This document shows positions 52,101 to 64,000 of a stretch of 64,000 bases of DNA, piece by piece. The stretch spans positions 176,702,168-176,766,167 of the forward strand of contig NC_091128.1 of NCBI RefSeq assembly GCF_040183065.1. The letters are read 5' to 3'. Positions within the stretch are counted from its first letter, which is position 1, and each line of letters starts with the position of its first letter. Source of the stretch: Periplaneta americana (lineage: Eukaryota; Arthropoda; Insecta; Blattodea; Blattidae). The notes beneath the pieces were generated by a model, which searched no databases, had not been told where the DNA came from, and saw only the letters and a list, made by a program, of their open reading frames with translations. The position numbers were made by a program, and so were the translations under genes.

Positions 52101-53144
52101 CCGCCGACATTCTAGCCGCCATAACTCCGCAGTACGTGTACTGGGAACAAAGTCAATGGGGGCGTTGAATACAGCTCCTCGAACTCTATCTCCAGCATAA
52201 AGGACAACTCTCTATCCCCGTGCGTTTGGACGGGAGAGACTTGCAAAATTTAAAAAAATGGTCATTTTGACCCTCCAAAAAATAATTTTTTCTACACAAG
52301 GACAACGGGGCGACTCAGGGGCCCGCCCTTTTAACTGTAGCATCCCCACACCTTCAGTAGTAATCACCGCTAAAATCCGGCAAATCCGCCGCACTTTATT
52401 CTAGCCTTATTTTTAGGGTACCTAAAATATTTCAATCTCTAACTCCGGAAATAATGGCCATACCGAGGAACGGAATGCGGTCCTGTATTCCCCCTTAACT
52501 TGCTTCCTACACGATAGTATCAAAATTGGAATCGCGAACACAAACAGTTTTTCGAAAAAAAAAAAAAAAAATGGGAAGGGTTTAAACCACTACTCTGCCG
52601 ACATTCGAGCCGCCATAACTCCGCAGTACGTGTACTGGGAACAAAGTCAATGGGGGCGTTGAAAACAGCTCCTCGAACTCTATCTCCAGCATAAAGGACA
52701 ACTCTCTATCCCCGTGCGTTTGGACGGGAGAGACTTGCAAAATTTCAAAAAATGGTCATTTTGACCCTCCAAAAAAGAATTTTTTCTACACAAGGACAAC
52801 AGGGCGACTCAGGGGCCCGCCCTTTTAACTGTAGCATCCCCACACCTTCAGTAGTAATCACCGCTAAAATCCGGCAAATCCGCCGCACTTTATTCTAGCC
52901 TTATTTTTTGGGTACCTAAAATATTTCAGTCTCTAACTCCGGAAATAATGGCCATACCGAGGAACGGGATGCCGTCCTGTATTCCCCCTTGACTTGCTTC
53001 TTACACGATAGTATCAAAATTGGAATCGCGAACACAAACTGATTTTCGAAAAAAAAATGGGACATTACTCCGCTGACATTCTAGCCGCCATAACTGCGCA
53101 GTAACGTGTACTGGGAACAAAGTCAATGGGGGCGTTGAATACAG

Positions 53145-53180
53145 CTCCTCGAACTCTATCTCTATCTTACAAGATAGTAT
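53145..53180 (-). repeat. Deletion junction, truncated monomer (copy 3 of domain B)
   Basis: Identical junction to the one near 49093. The preceding monomer carries an additional inserted A (GCAGTAACGTG) absent from copy 2, so copy 3 descends from the already truncated unit and then mutated. Confidence 0.85.
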
Positions 53181-54612
53181 CAAAATTGGAATCGCGAACA
53201 CAAACTGATTTTCGAAAAAAAAAATGGGAAGGGTTTAAACCACTACTCCGCCGACATTCTGGCCGCCATAACTCCGCAGTACGTGTACTGGGAACAAAGT
53301 CAATGGGGGCGTTGAATACAGCTCCTCGAACTCTATCTCCAGCATAAAGGACAACTCTCTATCCCCGTGCGTATGGACGGGAGAGACTTGCAAAATTTCA
53401 AAAAATGGTCATTTTGACCCTCCAAAAAAGAATTTTTTCTACACAAGGACAACGGGGCGACTCAGGGGCCCGCCCTTTTAACTGTAGCATCCCCACACCT
53501 TCAGTAGTAATCACCGCTAAAATCCGGCAAATCCGCCGCACTTTATTCTAGCCTTATTTTTTGGGTACCTAAAATATTCCAGTCTCTAACTCCGGAAATA
53601 ATGGCCATACCGAGGAACGGGATGCGGTCCTGTATTCCCCCTTGACTAGCTTCTTACACGATAGTATCAAAATTGGAATCGCGAACACAAACTGTTTTTC
53701 GAAAAAAAAATGGGAAGGGTTTAAACCACTACTCCGCCGACATTCTAGCCGCCATAACTCCGCAGTACGTGTACTGGGAACAAAGTCAATGGGGGCGTTG
53801 AATACAGCTCCTCGAACTCTATCTCCAGCATAAAGGACAACTCTGTATCCCCGTGCGTTTGGACGGGAGAGACTTGCAAAATTTCAGAAAATGGTCATTT
53901 CGACCGTCCAAAAAAGAATTTTTTCTACACAAGGACAACGGGGCGACTCAGGGGCCCGCCCTTTTAACTGTAGCATCCCCACACCTTCAGTAGTAATCAC
54001 CGCTAAAATCCGGCAAATCCGCCGCACTTTATTCTAGCCTTATTTTTTGGGTACCTAAAATATTTCAGTCTCTAACTCCGGAAATAATGGCCATACCGAG
54101 GAACGGGATGCGGTCCTGTATTCCCCCTTGACTTGCTTCTTACACGATAGTATCAAAATTGGAATCGCGAACACAAACTGTTTTTCGAAAAAAAAATGGG
54201 AAGGGTTTAAACCACTACTCCGCCGACATTCTAGCCGCCATAACTCCGCAGTACGTGTACTGGGTACAAAGTAAATGGGGGCGTTGAATACAGCTCCTCG
54301 AACTCTATCTCCAGCATAAAGGACAACTCTCTATCCCCGTGCGTTTGGACGGGAGAGACTTGCAAAATTTCAAAAAATGGTCATTTTGACCCTCCAAAAA
54401 AGAATTTTTTCTACACAAGGACAACGGGGCGACTGAGGGGCCCGCCCTTTTAACTGTAGCATCCCCACACCTTCAGTAGTAATCACCGCTAAAATCCGGC
54501 AAATCCGCCGCACTTTATTCTAGCCTTATTTTTTGGGTACCTAAAATATTTCAGTCTCTAACTCCGGAAATAATGGCCATACCGAGGAACGGGATGCGGT
54601 CCTGTATTCCCC

Positions 54613-54845
54613 CTTGACTAGCTTCTTACACGATAGTATCAAAATTGGAATCGCGAACACAAACTGTTTTTCGAAAAAAAAAAAAATGGGAAGGGTTTAA
54701 ACCACTACTCCTCCGACATTCTAGCCGCCCTTGACTTGCTTCTTACACGATAGTATCAAAATTGGAATCGCGAACACAAACTGTTTTTCGAAAAAAAAAA
54801 AATGGGAAGGGTTTAAACCACTACTCCTCCGACATTCTAGCCGCC
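54613..54845 (-). repeat. ~117-bp partial monomer duplication
   Basis: The segment from CTTGACTAGCTTCTTACACG through CATTCTAGCCGCC is immediately repeated (54613-54728, then about 54730-54845). It includes both A tracts and the ACTCCTCCGAC variant. It is a slippage or unequal-exchange product inside one monomer. Confidence 0.85.
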
Positions 54846-57800
54846 ATAACTCCGCAGTACGTGTACTGGGAACAAAGTAAATGGGGGCGTTGAATACAGC
54901 TCCTCGAACTCTATCTCCAGCATAAAGGACAACTCTCTATCCCCGTGCGTTTGGACGGGAGAGACTTGCAAAATTTCAAAAAATGGTCATTTTGACCCTC
55001 CAAAAAAGAATTTTTTCTACACAAGGACAACGGGGCGACTCAGGGGCCCGCCCTTTTAACTGTAGCATCCCCACACCTTCAGTAGTAATCACCGCTAAAA
55101 TCCGGCAAATCCGCCGCACTTTATTCTAGCCTTATTTTTTGGGTACCTAAAATATTTCAGTCTCTAACTCCGGAAATAATGGCCATACCGAGGAACGGGA
55201 TGCGGTCCTGTATTCCCCCTTGACTTGCTTCTTACACGATAGTATCAAAATTGGAATCGCGAACACAAACTGTTTTTCGAAAAAAAAAAAATGGGAAGGG
55301 TTTAAACCACTACTCCTCCGACATTCTAGCCGCCATAACTCCGCAGTACGTATACTGGGAACAAAGTCAATGGGGGCGTTGAATACAGCTCCTCGAACTC
55401 TATCTCCAGCATAAAGGACAACTCTCTATCCCCGTGCGTTTGGACGGGAGAGACTTGCAAATTTCAAAAAATGGTCATTTTGACCCTCCAAAAAAGAATT
55501 TTTTCTACACAAGGACAACGGGGCGACTCAGGGGCCCGCCCTTTTAACTGTAGCATCCCCACACCTTCAGTAGTAATCACCGCTAAAATCCGGCAAATCC
55601 GCCGCACTTTATTCTAGCCTTATTTTTTGGGTACCTAAAATATTTCAGTCTCTAACTCCGGAAATAATGGCCATACCGAGGAACGGGATGAGGTCCTGTA
55701 TTCCCCCTTGACTTGCTTCTTACACGATAGTATCAAAATTGGAATCGCGAACACAAACTGTTTTTCGAAAAAAAAAATGGGAAGGGTTTAAACCACTACT
55801 CCGCCGACATTCTAGCCGCCATAACTCCGCAGTACTTGTACTGGGAACAAAGTAAATGGGGGCGTTGAATACAGCTCCTCGAACTCTATCTCCAGCATAA
55901 AGGACAACTCTCTATCCCCGTGCGTTTGGACGGGAGAGACTTGCAAAATTTCAAAAAATGGTCATTTTGACCCTCCAAAAAAGAATTTTTTCTACACAAG
56001 GACAACAGGGCGACTCAGGGGCCCGCCCTTTTAACTGTAGCATCCCCACACCTTCAGTAGTAATCACCGCTAAAATCCGGCAAATCCGCCGCACATTATT
56101 CTAGCCTTATTTTTTGGGTACCTAAAATATTTCAGTCTCTAACTCCGGAAATAATGGCCATACTGAGGAACGGGATGCGGTCCTGTATTCCCCCTTGACT
56201 TGCTTCTTACACGATAGTATCAAAATTGGAATCGCGAACACAAACTGTTTTTCGAAAAAAAAAAAAATGGGAAGGGTTTAAACCACTACTCCGCCGACAT
56301 TCTAGCCGCCATAACTCCGCAGTACGTGTACTGGGAACAAAGTCAATGGGGGCGTTGAATACAGCTCCTCGAACTCTATCTCCAGAATAAAGGACAACTC
56401 TCTATCCCCGTGCGTTTGGACGGGAGAGACTTGCAAAATTTCAAAAAATGGTCATTTTGACCCTCCAAAAAAGAATTTTTTCTACACAAGGACAACGGGG
56501 CGACTCAGGGGCCCGCCCTTTTAACTGTAGCATCCCCACACCTTCAGTAGTAATCACCGCTAAAATCCGGCAAATCCGCCACACTTTATTCTAGCCTTAT
56601 TTTTTGGGTACCTAAAATATTTCAATCTCTAACTCCGGAAATAATGGCCATACCGAGGAACGGGATGCGGTCCTGTATTCCCCCTTGACTTGCTTCTTAC
56701 ACGATAGTATCAAAATTAGAATCGCGAACACAAACTGTTTTTCGAAAAAAAAAATGGGAAGGGTTTAAACCACTACTCCGCCGACATTCTAGCCGCCATA
56801 ACTCCGCAGTACGTGTACTGGGAACAAAGTCAATGGGGGCGATGAATACAGCTCCTCGAACTCTATCTCCAGTATAAAGGACAACTCTCTATCCCCGTGC
56901 GTTTGGACGGCAGAGACTTGCAAAATTAAAAAAAATGGTCATTTTGACCCTCCAAAAAAGAATTTTTTCTACACAAGGACAACGGGTCGACTCAGGGGCC
57001 CGCCCTTTTAACTGTAGCATCCCCACACCTTCAGTAGTAATCACCGCTAAAATCCGGCAAATCCGCCACACTTTATTCTAGCCTTATTTTTTGGGTACCT
57101 AAAATATTTCAGTCTCTAACTCCGGAAATAATGGCCATACCGAGGAACGGGATGCGGTCCTGTATTCCCCCTTGACTTGCTTCTTACACGATAGTATCAA
57201 AATTGGAATCGCAAACACAAACTGAGTTTCGAAAAAAAAATGGGAAGGGTTTAAACCACTACTCCGCCGACATTCTAGCCGCCATAACTCCGCAGTACGT
57301 GTACTGGGAACAAAGTCAATGGGGGCGTTGAATACAGCTCCTCGAACTCTATCTCCAGCATAAAGAACAACTCTCTATCCCCGTGCGTTTGGACGGGAGA
57401 GACTTGCAAAATTTCAAAAAATGGTCATTTTGACCCTCCAAAAAAGAATTTTTTCTACACAAGGACAACGGGACGACTCAGGGGCCCGCCCTTTTAACTG
57501 TAGCATCCCCACACCTTCAGTAGTAATCACCGCTAAAATCCGGCAAATCCGCCGCACTTTATTCTAGCCTTATTTTTTGGGTACCTAAAATATTTCAGTC
57601 TCTAACTCCGGAAATAATGGCCATACTGAGGAACGGGATGCGGTCCTGTATTCCCCCTTGACTTGCTTCTTACACGATAGTATCAAAATTGGAATCGCGA
57701 ACACAAACTGTTTTTCGAAAAAAAAAAAATGGGAAGGGTTTAAACAACTACTCCGCCGACATTCTAGCCGCCATAACTCCGCAGTACGTGTACTGGGAAC

Positions 57801-60800
57801 AAAGTCAATGGGGGCGTTGAATACAGCTCCTCGAACTCTATCTCCAGCATAAAGGACAACTCTCTATCCTCGTGCGTTTGGACGGGAGAGACTTGCAAAA
57901 TTTCAAAAAATGGTCATTTTGACCCTGCAAAAAAGAATTTTTTCTACACAAGGACAACGGGGCGACTCAGGGGCCCGCCCTTTTAACTGTAGCATCCCCA
58001 CACCTTCAGTAGTAATCACCGCTAAAATCCGGCAAATCCGCCGCACTGTATTCTAGCCTTATTTTTTGGGTACCTAAAATATTTCAGTCTCTAACTCCGG
58101 AAATAATGGCCATACCGAGGAACGGGATGCGGTCCTGTATTCCCCCTTGACTTGCTTCTTACACGATAGTATCAAAATTGGAATCGCGAACACAAACTGA
58201 TTTTCGAAAAAAAAATGGGAAGGGTTTAAACCACTACCCCGCGGACATTCTAGCCGCCATAACTCCGCAGTACGTGTACTGGGAACAAAGTCAATGGGGG
58301 CGTTGAATACAGCTCCTCGAACTCTATCTCCAGCATAAAGGACAACTCTCTATCCCCGTGCGTTTGGACGGGAGAGACTTGCAAAATTTCAAAAAATGGT
58401 CATTTTGACCCTCCAAAAAAGAATTTTTTCTACACAAGGACAACGGGGCGACTCAGGGGCCCGCCCTTTTAACTTTAGCATCCCCACACCTTCAGTAGTA
58501 ATCACCGCTAAAATCCGGCAAATCCGCCGCACTTTATTCTAGCCTTATTTTTTGGGTACCTAAAATATTTCAGTCTCTAACTCCGGAAATAATGGCCATA
58601 CCGAGGAACGGGATGCGGTCCTGTATTCCCCCTTGACTTGCTTCTTACACGATAGTATCAAAATTGGAATCGCGAACACAAACTGTTTTTCGAAAAAAAA
58701 AAAAAAATGGGAAGGGTTTAAACCACTACTCCTCCGACATACTAGCCGCCATAACTCCGCAGTACGTGTACTGGGAACAAAGTCAATGGGGGCGTTGAAT
58801 ACAGCTCCTCGAACTCTATCTCCAGCATAAAGGACAACTCTCTATCCCCGTGCGTTTGGACGGGAGAGACTTGCAAAATTTCAAAAAATGGTCATTTTGA
58901 CCCTCCAAAAAAGAATTTTTTCTACACAAGGACAACGGGGCGACTCAGGGGCCCGCCCTTTTAACTGTAGCATCCCCACACCTTCAGTAGTAATCACCGC
59001 TAAAATCCGGCAAATCCGCCGCACTTTATTGTAGCCTTATTTTTTGGGTACCTAAAATATTTCAGTCTCTAACTCCGGAAATAATGGCCATACTGAGGAA
59101 CGGGATGCGGTCCTGTATTCCCCCTTGACTTGCTTCTTACACGATAGTATCAAAATTGGAATCGCGAACACAAACTGTTTTTCGAAAAAAAAATGGGAAG
59201 GGTTTAAACCACTACTCCGCCGACATTCTAGCCACCATAACTCCGCAGTACGTGTATTGGGAACAAAGTCAATGGGGGCGTTGTATACAGCTCCTCGAAC
59301 TCTATCTCCAGCATAAAGGACAACTATCTATCCCCATGCGTTTGGACGGGAGAGACTTGCAAAATTTCAAAAAATGGTCATTTTGACCCTCCAAAAAAGA
59401 ATTTTTTCTACACAAGGACAACGGGGCGACTCAGGGGCCCGCCCTTTTAACTGTAGCATCCCTACACCTTCAGTAGTAATCACCGCTAAAATCCGGCAAA
59501 TCCGCCGCACTTTATTCTAGCCTTATTTTTTGGGTACCTAAAATATTTCAGTCTCTAACTCCGGAAATAATGGCCATACCGAGGAACGGAATGCGGTCCT
59601 GTATTCCCCCTTGACTTGCTTCTTACACGATAGTATCAAAATTGGAATCGCGAACACAAACTGTTTTTCGAAAAAAAAAAAAAAAAATGGGAAGGGTTTA
59701 AACCACTACTCCGCCGACATTCTAGCCGCCATAACTCCGCAGTACGTGTACTGGGAACAAAGTAAATGGGGGCGTTGAATACAGCTCCTCGAACTCTATC
59801 TCCAGCATAAAGGACAACTCTCTATCCCCGTGCGTTTGGACGGGAGAGACTTGGAAAATTTCAAAAAATGGTCATTTTGACCCTGCAAAAAAGAATGTTT
59901 TCTACACAAGGACAACGGGGCGACTCAGGGGCCCGCTCTTTTAACTGTAGCATCCCCACACCTTCAGTAGTAATCACCGCTAAAATCCGGCAAATCCGCC
60001 GCACTTTATTCTAGCCTTATTTTTTGGGTACCTAAAATATTTCAGTCTCTAACTCCGGAAATAATGGCCATACCGAGGAACGGGATGCGGTCCTGTATTC
60101 CCCCTTGACTAGCTTCTTACACGATAGTATCAAAATTGGAATCGCGAACACAAACTGTTTTTCGAAAAAAAAAATGGGAAGGGTTTAAATCACTACTCCG
60201 CCGACATTCTAGCCGCCATAACTCCGCAGTACGTGTACTGGGAACAAAGTCAATGGGGGCGTTGAATACAGCTCCTCGAACTCTATCTCCAGCATAAAGG
60301 ACAACTCTCTATCCCCGTGCGTTTGGACGGGAGAGACTTGCGAAATTTCAAAAAATGGTCATTTTGACCATCCAAAAAAGAATTTTTTCTACACAAGGAC
60401 AACGGGGCGACTCAGGGGCCCGCCCTTTTAACTGTAGCATCCCCACACCTTCAGTAGTAATCACCGCTAAAATCCGGCAAATCCGCCGCTCTTTATTCTA
60501 GCCTTATTTTTAGGGTATCTAAAATATTTCAATCTCTAACTCCGGAAATAATGGCCATACCGAGGAACGGAATGCGGTCCTGTATTCCCCCTTGACTTGC
60601 TTCTTACACGATAGTATCAAAATTGGAATCGCGAACACAAAGTGTTTTTCGAAAAAAAAAAATGGGAAGGGTTTAAAACCACTACTCCGCCGACATTCTA
60701 GCCGCCACAACTCCGCAGTACGTGTACTGGGAACAAAGTAAATGGGGGCGTTGAATACAGCTCCATGAACTCTATCTCCAGCATAAAGGACAACTCTCTA

Positions 60801-62989
60801 TCCTCGTGCGTTTGGACCGGAGAGACTTGCAAAATTTCAAAAAATGGTCATTTTGACCCTGCAAAAAAGAATTTTTTCTACACAAGGACAACGGGGCGAC
60901 TCAGGGGCCCGCCCTTTTAACTGTAGCATCCCCACACCTTCAGTAGTAATCACCGCTAAAATCCGGCAAATCCACCGCACTTTATTCTAGCCTTATTTTT
61001 TGGGTACCTAAAATATTTCAGTCTATAACTCCGGAAATAATGGCCATACCGAGGAACGGGATGCGGTCCTGTATTCCCCCTTGTCTTGCTTCTTACACGA
61101 TAGTATCAAAATTGGAATCGCGAACACAATCTGATTTTCGAAAAAAAAAAAATGGGAAGGGTGTGGGGACATTCTAGCCGCAATAACTCCGCAGTACGTG
61201 TACTGGGAACAAAGTCAATGCGGGCGTTGAATACAGCTCCTCGAACTCTATCTCCAGCATAAAGGACAACTCTCTATTCCCGTGCGTTTGGACGGGGGAG
61301 ACTTGCAAAATTTCAAAAAATGGTCATTTTGACCCTCCAAAAAAGAATTTTTTCTACACAAGGTCAACGGGGCGACTCAGGGGCCCGCCCTTTTAACTGT
61401 AGCATCCCCACACCTTCAGTAGTAATCGCCGCTAAAATCCGGCAAATCCGCCGCACTTTATTCTAGCCTTATTTTTTGGGTACCTAAAATATTTCAGTCT
61501 CTAACTCCGGAAATAATGGCCATACCGAGGAACGGAATGCGGTCCTGTATTCCCCCTTGACTTGCTTCTTACACGATAGTATCAAAATTGGAATCGCGAA
61601 CACAAACTGTTTTTCGAAAAAAAAAATGGGAAGGGTTTAAACCACTACTCCGCCGACATTCTAGCCGCCATAACTCCGCAGTACGTGTACTGGGAACAAA
61701 GTCAATGGGGGCGTTGAATACAGCTCCTCGAACTCTATCTCCAGCATAAAGAACAACTATCTATCCCCGTGCGTTTGGACGGGAGACACTTGCAAAATTT
61801 CAAAAAATTGGTCATTTTGCCCCTCCAAAAAGAATTATTTCTACACAAGGACAACGGGGCGACTCAGGTGCCCGCCCTTTTAACTGTAGCATCCCCACAC
61901 CTTCAGTAGTAATCACCGCTAAAATCCGGCAAATCCGCCGCACTTTATTCTAGCCTTATTTTTAGGGTACCTAAAATATTTCAATCTCTAACTCCGGAAA
62001 TAATGGCCATACCGAGGAACGGGATGCGGTCCTGTATTCCCCCTTGACTTGCTTCTTACACGATAGTATCAAAATTAGAATCGCGAACACAAACTGTTTT
62101 TCGAAAGAAAAAAAATGGGAAGGGTTAACCACTACTCCGCCGACATTCTAGCCGCCATAACTCCGCAGTACGTGTACTGGGCACAAAGTCAATGGGGGCG
62201 ATGAATACAGCTGCTCGAACTCTATCTCCAGCATAAAGGACAACTCTGTATCCCCGTGCGTATGGACGGCAGAGACTTGCAAAATTTAAAAAAATGGTCA
62301 TTTTGACCATCCAAAAAAGAATTTTTTTTACACAAGGACAACGGGTCGACTCAGGGGCCCGCCCTTTTAACTGTAGCATCCCCACACCTTCAGTAGTAAT
62401 CACCGCTAAAATCCGGCAAATCCGCCGCACTATATTCTAGCCTTATTTTTTGGGTACCTAAAATATTCCAGTCTCTAACTCCGGAAATAATGGCCATACC
62501 GAGGAACGGGATGCGGTCCTGTATTCCCCCTTGACTTGCTTCTTACACGATAGTATCAAAATTGGAATCGCGAACACAAACTGTTTTTCGAAAAAAAAAA
62601 AAAAAAAATGGGAAGGGTTTAAACCACTACTCCTCCGACATTCTAGCCGCCATAACTCCGCAGTACGTGTACTGGGAACAAAGTCAATGGGGGCGTTGAA
62701 TACAGCTCCTCGAACTCTATCTCCAGCATAAAGGACAACTCTCTATCCCCGTGCGTTTGGACGGGAGAGACTTGCAAAATTTCAAAAAATGGTCATTTTG
62801 ACCCTCCAAAAAAGAATTTTTTCTACACAAGGATAACGGGGCGACTCAGGGGCCCGCTCTTTTAACTGTAGCATCCCCACACCTTCAGCAGTAATCACCG
62901 CTAAAATCCGGCAAATCCGCCGCACTTTATTCTAGCCTTATTTTTTGGGTACCTAAAATATTTCAGTCTCTAACTCCGGAAAAAATGGC

Positions 62990-63025
62990 CATACCGAGGA
63001 ACGGGATGGGAAGGGTTTAAACCAC
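62990..63025 (-). repeat. Monomer with ~110-bp deletion
   Basis: GAGGAACGGGATG passes directly into GGAAGGGTTTAAACC at about 63008, skipping the TCCTGTATTCCCCC segment through the A tract. ATGGG microhomology at the join suggests a replication or repair deletion. Confidence 0.8.
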
Positions 63026-64000
63026 TACTCCGCCGACATTCTAGCCGCCATAACTCCGCAGTACGTGTACTGGGAACAAAGTCAATGGGGGCGTTGAATA
63101 CAGCTCCTCGAACTCTATCTCCAGCATAAAGGACAACTCTCTATCCCCGTGCGTTTGGACGGGAGAGACTTGCAAAATTTCAAAAAATGGTCATTTTGAC
63201 CCTCCAGAAAAGAATTTTTTCTACACATGGACAACGGGGCGACTCAGGGGCCCGCCCTTTTAACTGTAGCATCCCCACACCTTCAGTAGTAATCACCGCT
63301 AAAATCCGGCAAATCCGCCGCACTTTATTCTAGCCTTATTTTTTGGGTACCTAAAATATTTCAGTCTCTAACTCCGGAAATAATGGCCATACCGAGGAAC
63401 GGGATGAGGTCCTGTATTCCCCCTTGACTTGCTTCTTACACGATAGTATCAAAATTGGAATCGCGAACACAAACTGTTTCTCGAAAAAAAAAATGGGAAG
63501 GGTTTAAACCACTACTCCGCCGACATTCTAGCCGCCATAACTCCGCAGTACGTGTACTGGGAACAAAGTAAATGGGGGCGTTGAATACATCTCCTCGAAC
63601 TCTATCTCCAGCATAAAGGACAACTCTCTATCCCCGTGCGTTTGGACGGGAGAGACTTGCAAAATTTCAAAAAATGGTCATTTTGACCCTCCAAAAAAGA
63701 ATTTTTTCTACACAAGGACAACGGGGCGACTCAGGGTCCCGCCCTTTTAACTGTAGCATCCCCACACCTTCAGTAGTAATAACCGCTAAAATCCGGCAAA
63801 TCCGCCGCAATTTATTCTAGCCTTATTTTTTGGGTACCTAAAATATTTCAGTCTCTAACTCCGGAAATAATGGCCATACCGAGGAACGGGATGCGGTCCT
63901 GTATTCCCCCTTGACTTGCTTCTTACACGATAGTATCAAAATTGGAATCGCGAACACAAACTGTTTTTCGAAAAAAAAAAAAATGGGAAGGGTTTAAACC

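Larger units (their letters stand above)
44488..54600 (-). repeat. Right satellite array, higher-order domain B
   Basis: Same monomer family with a different set of markers. CCCCCTTAACTTGCTTCC occurs at about 44530, 48420 and 52490. GGGACATTACTCCGCTG occurs at about 45100, 48990 and 53060. GGGTACAAAGTAAATG occurs at about 46126, 49709 and 54263. TCAAAAATGGAATCG occurs at about 46992 and 50573. Spacing is about 3.9 and 4.1 kb, again close to eight monomers. A truncated monomer is shared by the second and third copies only. Confidence 0.92.
54601..64000 (-). repeat. Right satellite array, less regular domain C
   Basis: About 20 monomers continuing to the window end, with more private substitutions than domains A and B. 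One marker, CATACTGAGG, recurs near 56160, 57620 and 59090, at about 1465-bp (three-monomer) spacing. An ACTCCTCCGAC variant occurs at about 54709, 54830, 55315, 58733 and 62632. Higher-order homogenisation appears weaker here, as expected near an array edge or in an older segment. Confidence 0.85.

Noticed and set aside
1..64000. CRISPR array
   Set aside because: Repeats are head-to-tail without unique spacers of constant size, monomers are ~480 bp, and the sequence is eukaryotic in character (SINE, satellites).
28006..64000. Ribosomal DNA or histone cluster as the identity of the ~480-bp tandem units
   Set aside because: Monomers are too short and contain no recognisable rRNA, 5S promoter or histone coding sequence.

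Overview
This window is non-coding, repeat-dominated DNA from a eukaryotic genome, most likely an insect. A tRNA-derived SINE occurs twice. Its head has pol III A and B boxes, and its body resembles, from memory, SINEs abundant in cockroaches and termites (Blattodea). That assignment is inference from recalled similarity, not a search. I find no convincing protein-coding gene. The open frames are by-products of a ~480-bp satellite and of a ~21-bp minisatellite whose period is a multiple of three.

The organising principle is one very large imperfect inverted repeat hinged on an AT-rich spacer (about 16971-17796). Going outward from the hinge, each arm holds the same layers in mirror order: an inner ~21-bp GC-rich minisatellite; a ~28-bp satellite built on the 18-bp palindrome GGATTACATATGTAATCC; a second, outer block of the 21-bp family; a GTC/GAC-rich low-complexity block; ~0.4 kb of single-copy-like DNA; a degenerate ~10-12-bp repeat (TCACTC...AAGTCAC type); ~1.8 kb of single-copy-like DNA carrying the SINE; one diverged relic monomer of the big satellite; and then the big satellite itself. 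Left arm layers lie at 7592-16970 and right arm layers at 17797-28005.

The flanking satellite has ~471-490-bp monomers. About 16 copies lie at 1-7590 in one orientation, and about 74 copies lie at 28006-64000 in the opposite orientation. Both arrays run off the window. Both show higher-order structure of roughly 8 monomers (~3.8-3.9 kb, sometimes 9 monomers at ~4.3 kb). The variants that mark the higher-order units differ between the two sides.

The two arms are similar but not identical. The two SINE copies differ at about 2 of 250 bases and have the same target-site duplication. Minisatellite blocks differ in length between arms. This argues for a real, evolving palindrome whose SINE predates the inverted duplication, rather than a simple fold-back sequencing artefact. 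Inverted symmetry recurs at several scales: 13-bp and 18-bp palindromes, an imperfect stem inside each satellite monomer, a head-to-head satellite junction, and the tens-of-kb palindrome. Function is unknown; plausible roles are (peri)centromeric or heterochromatic satellite, or a source of long hairpin RNA.
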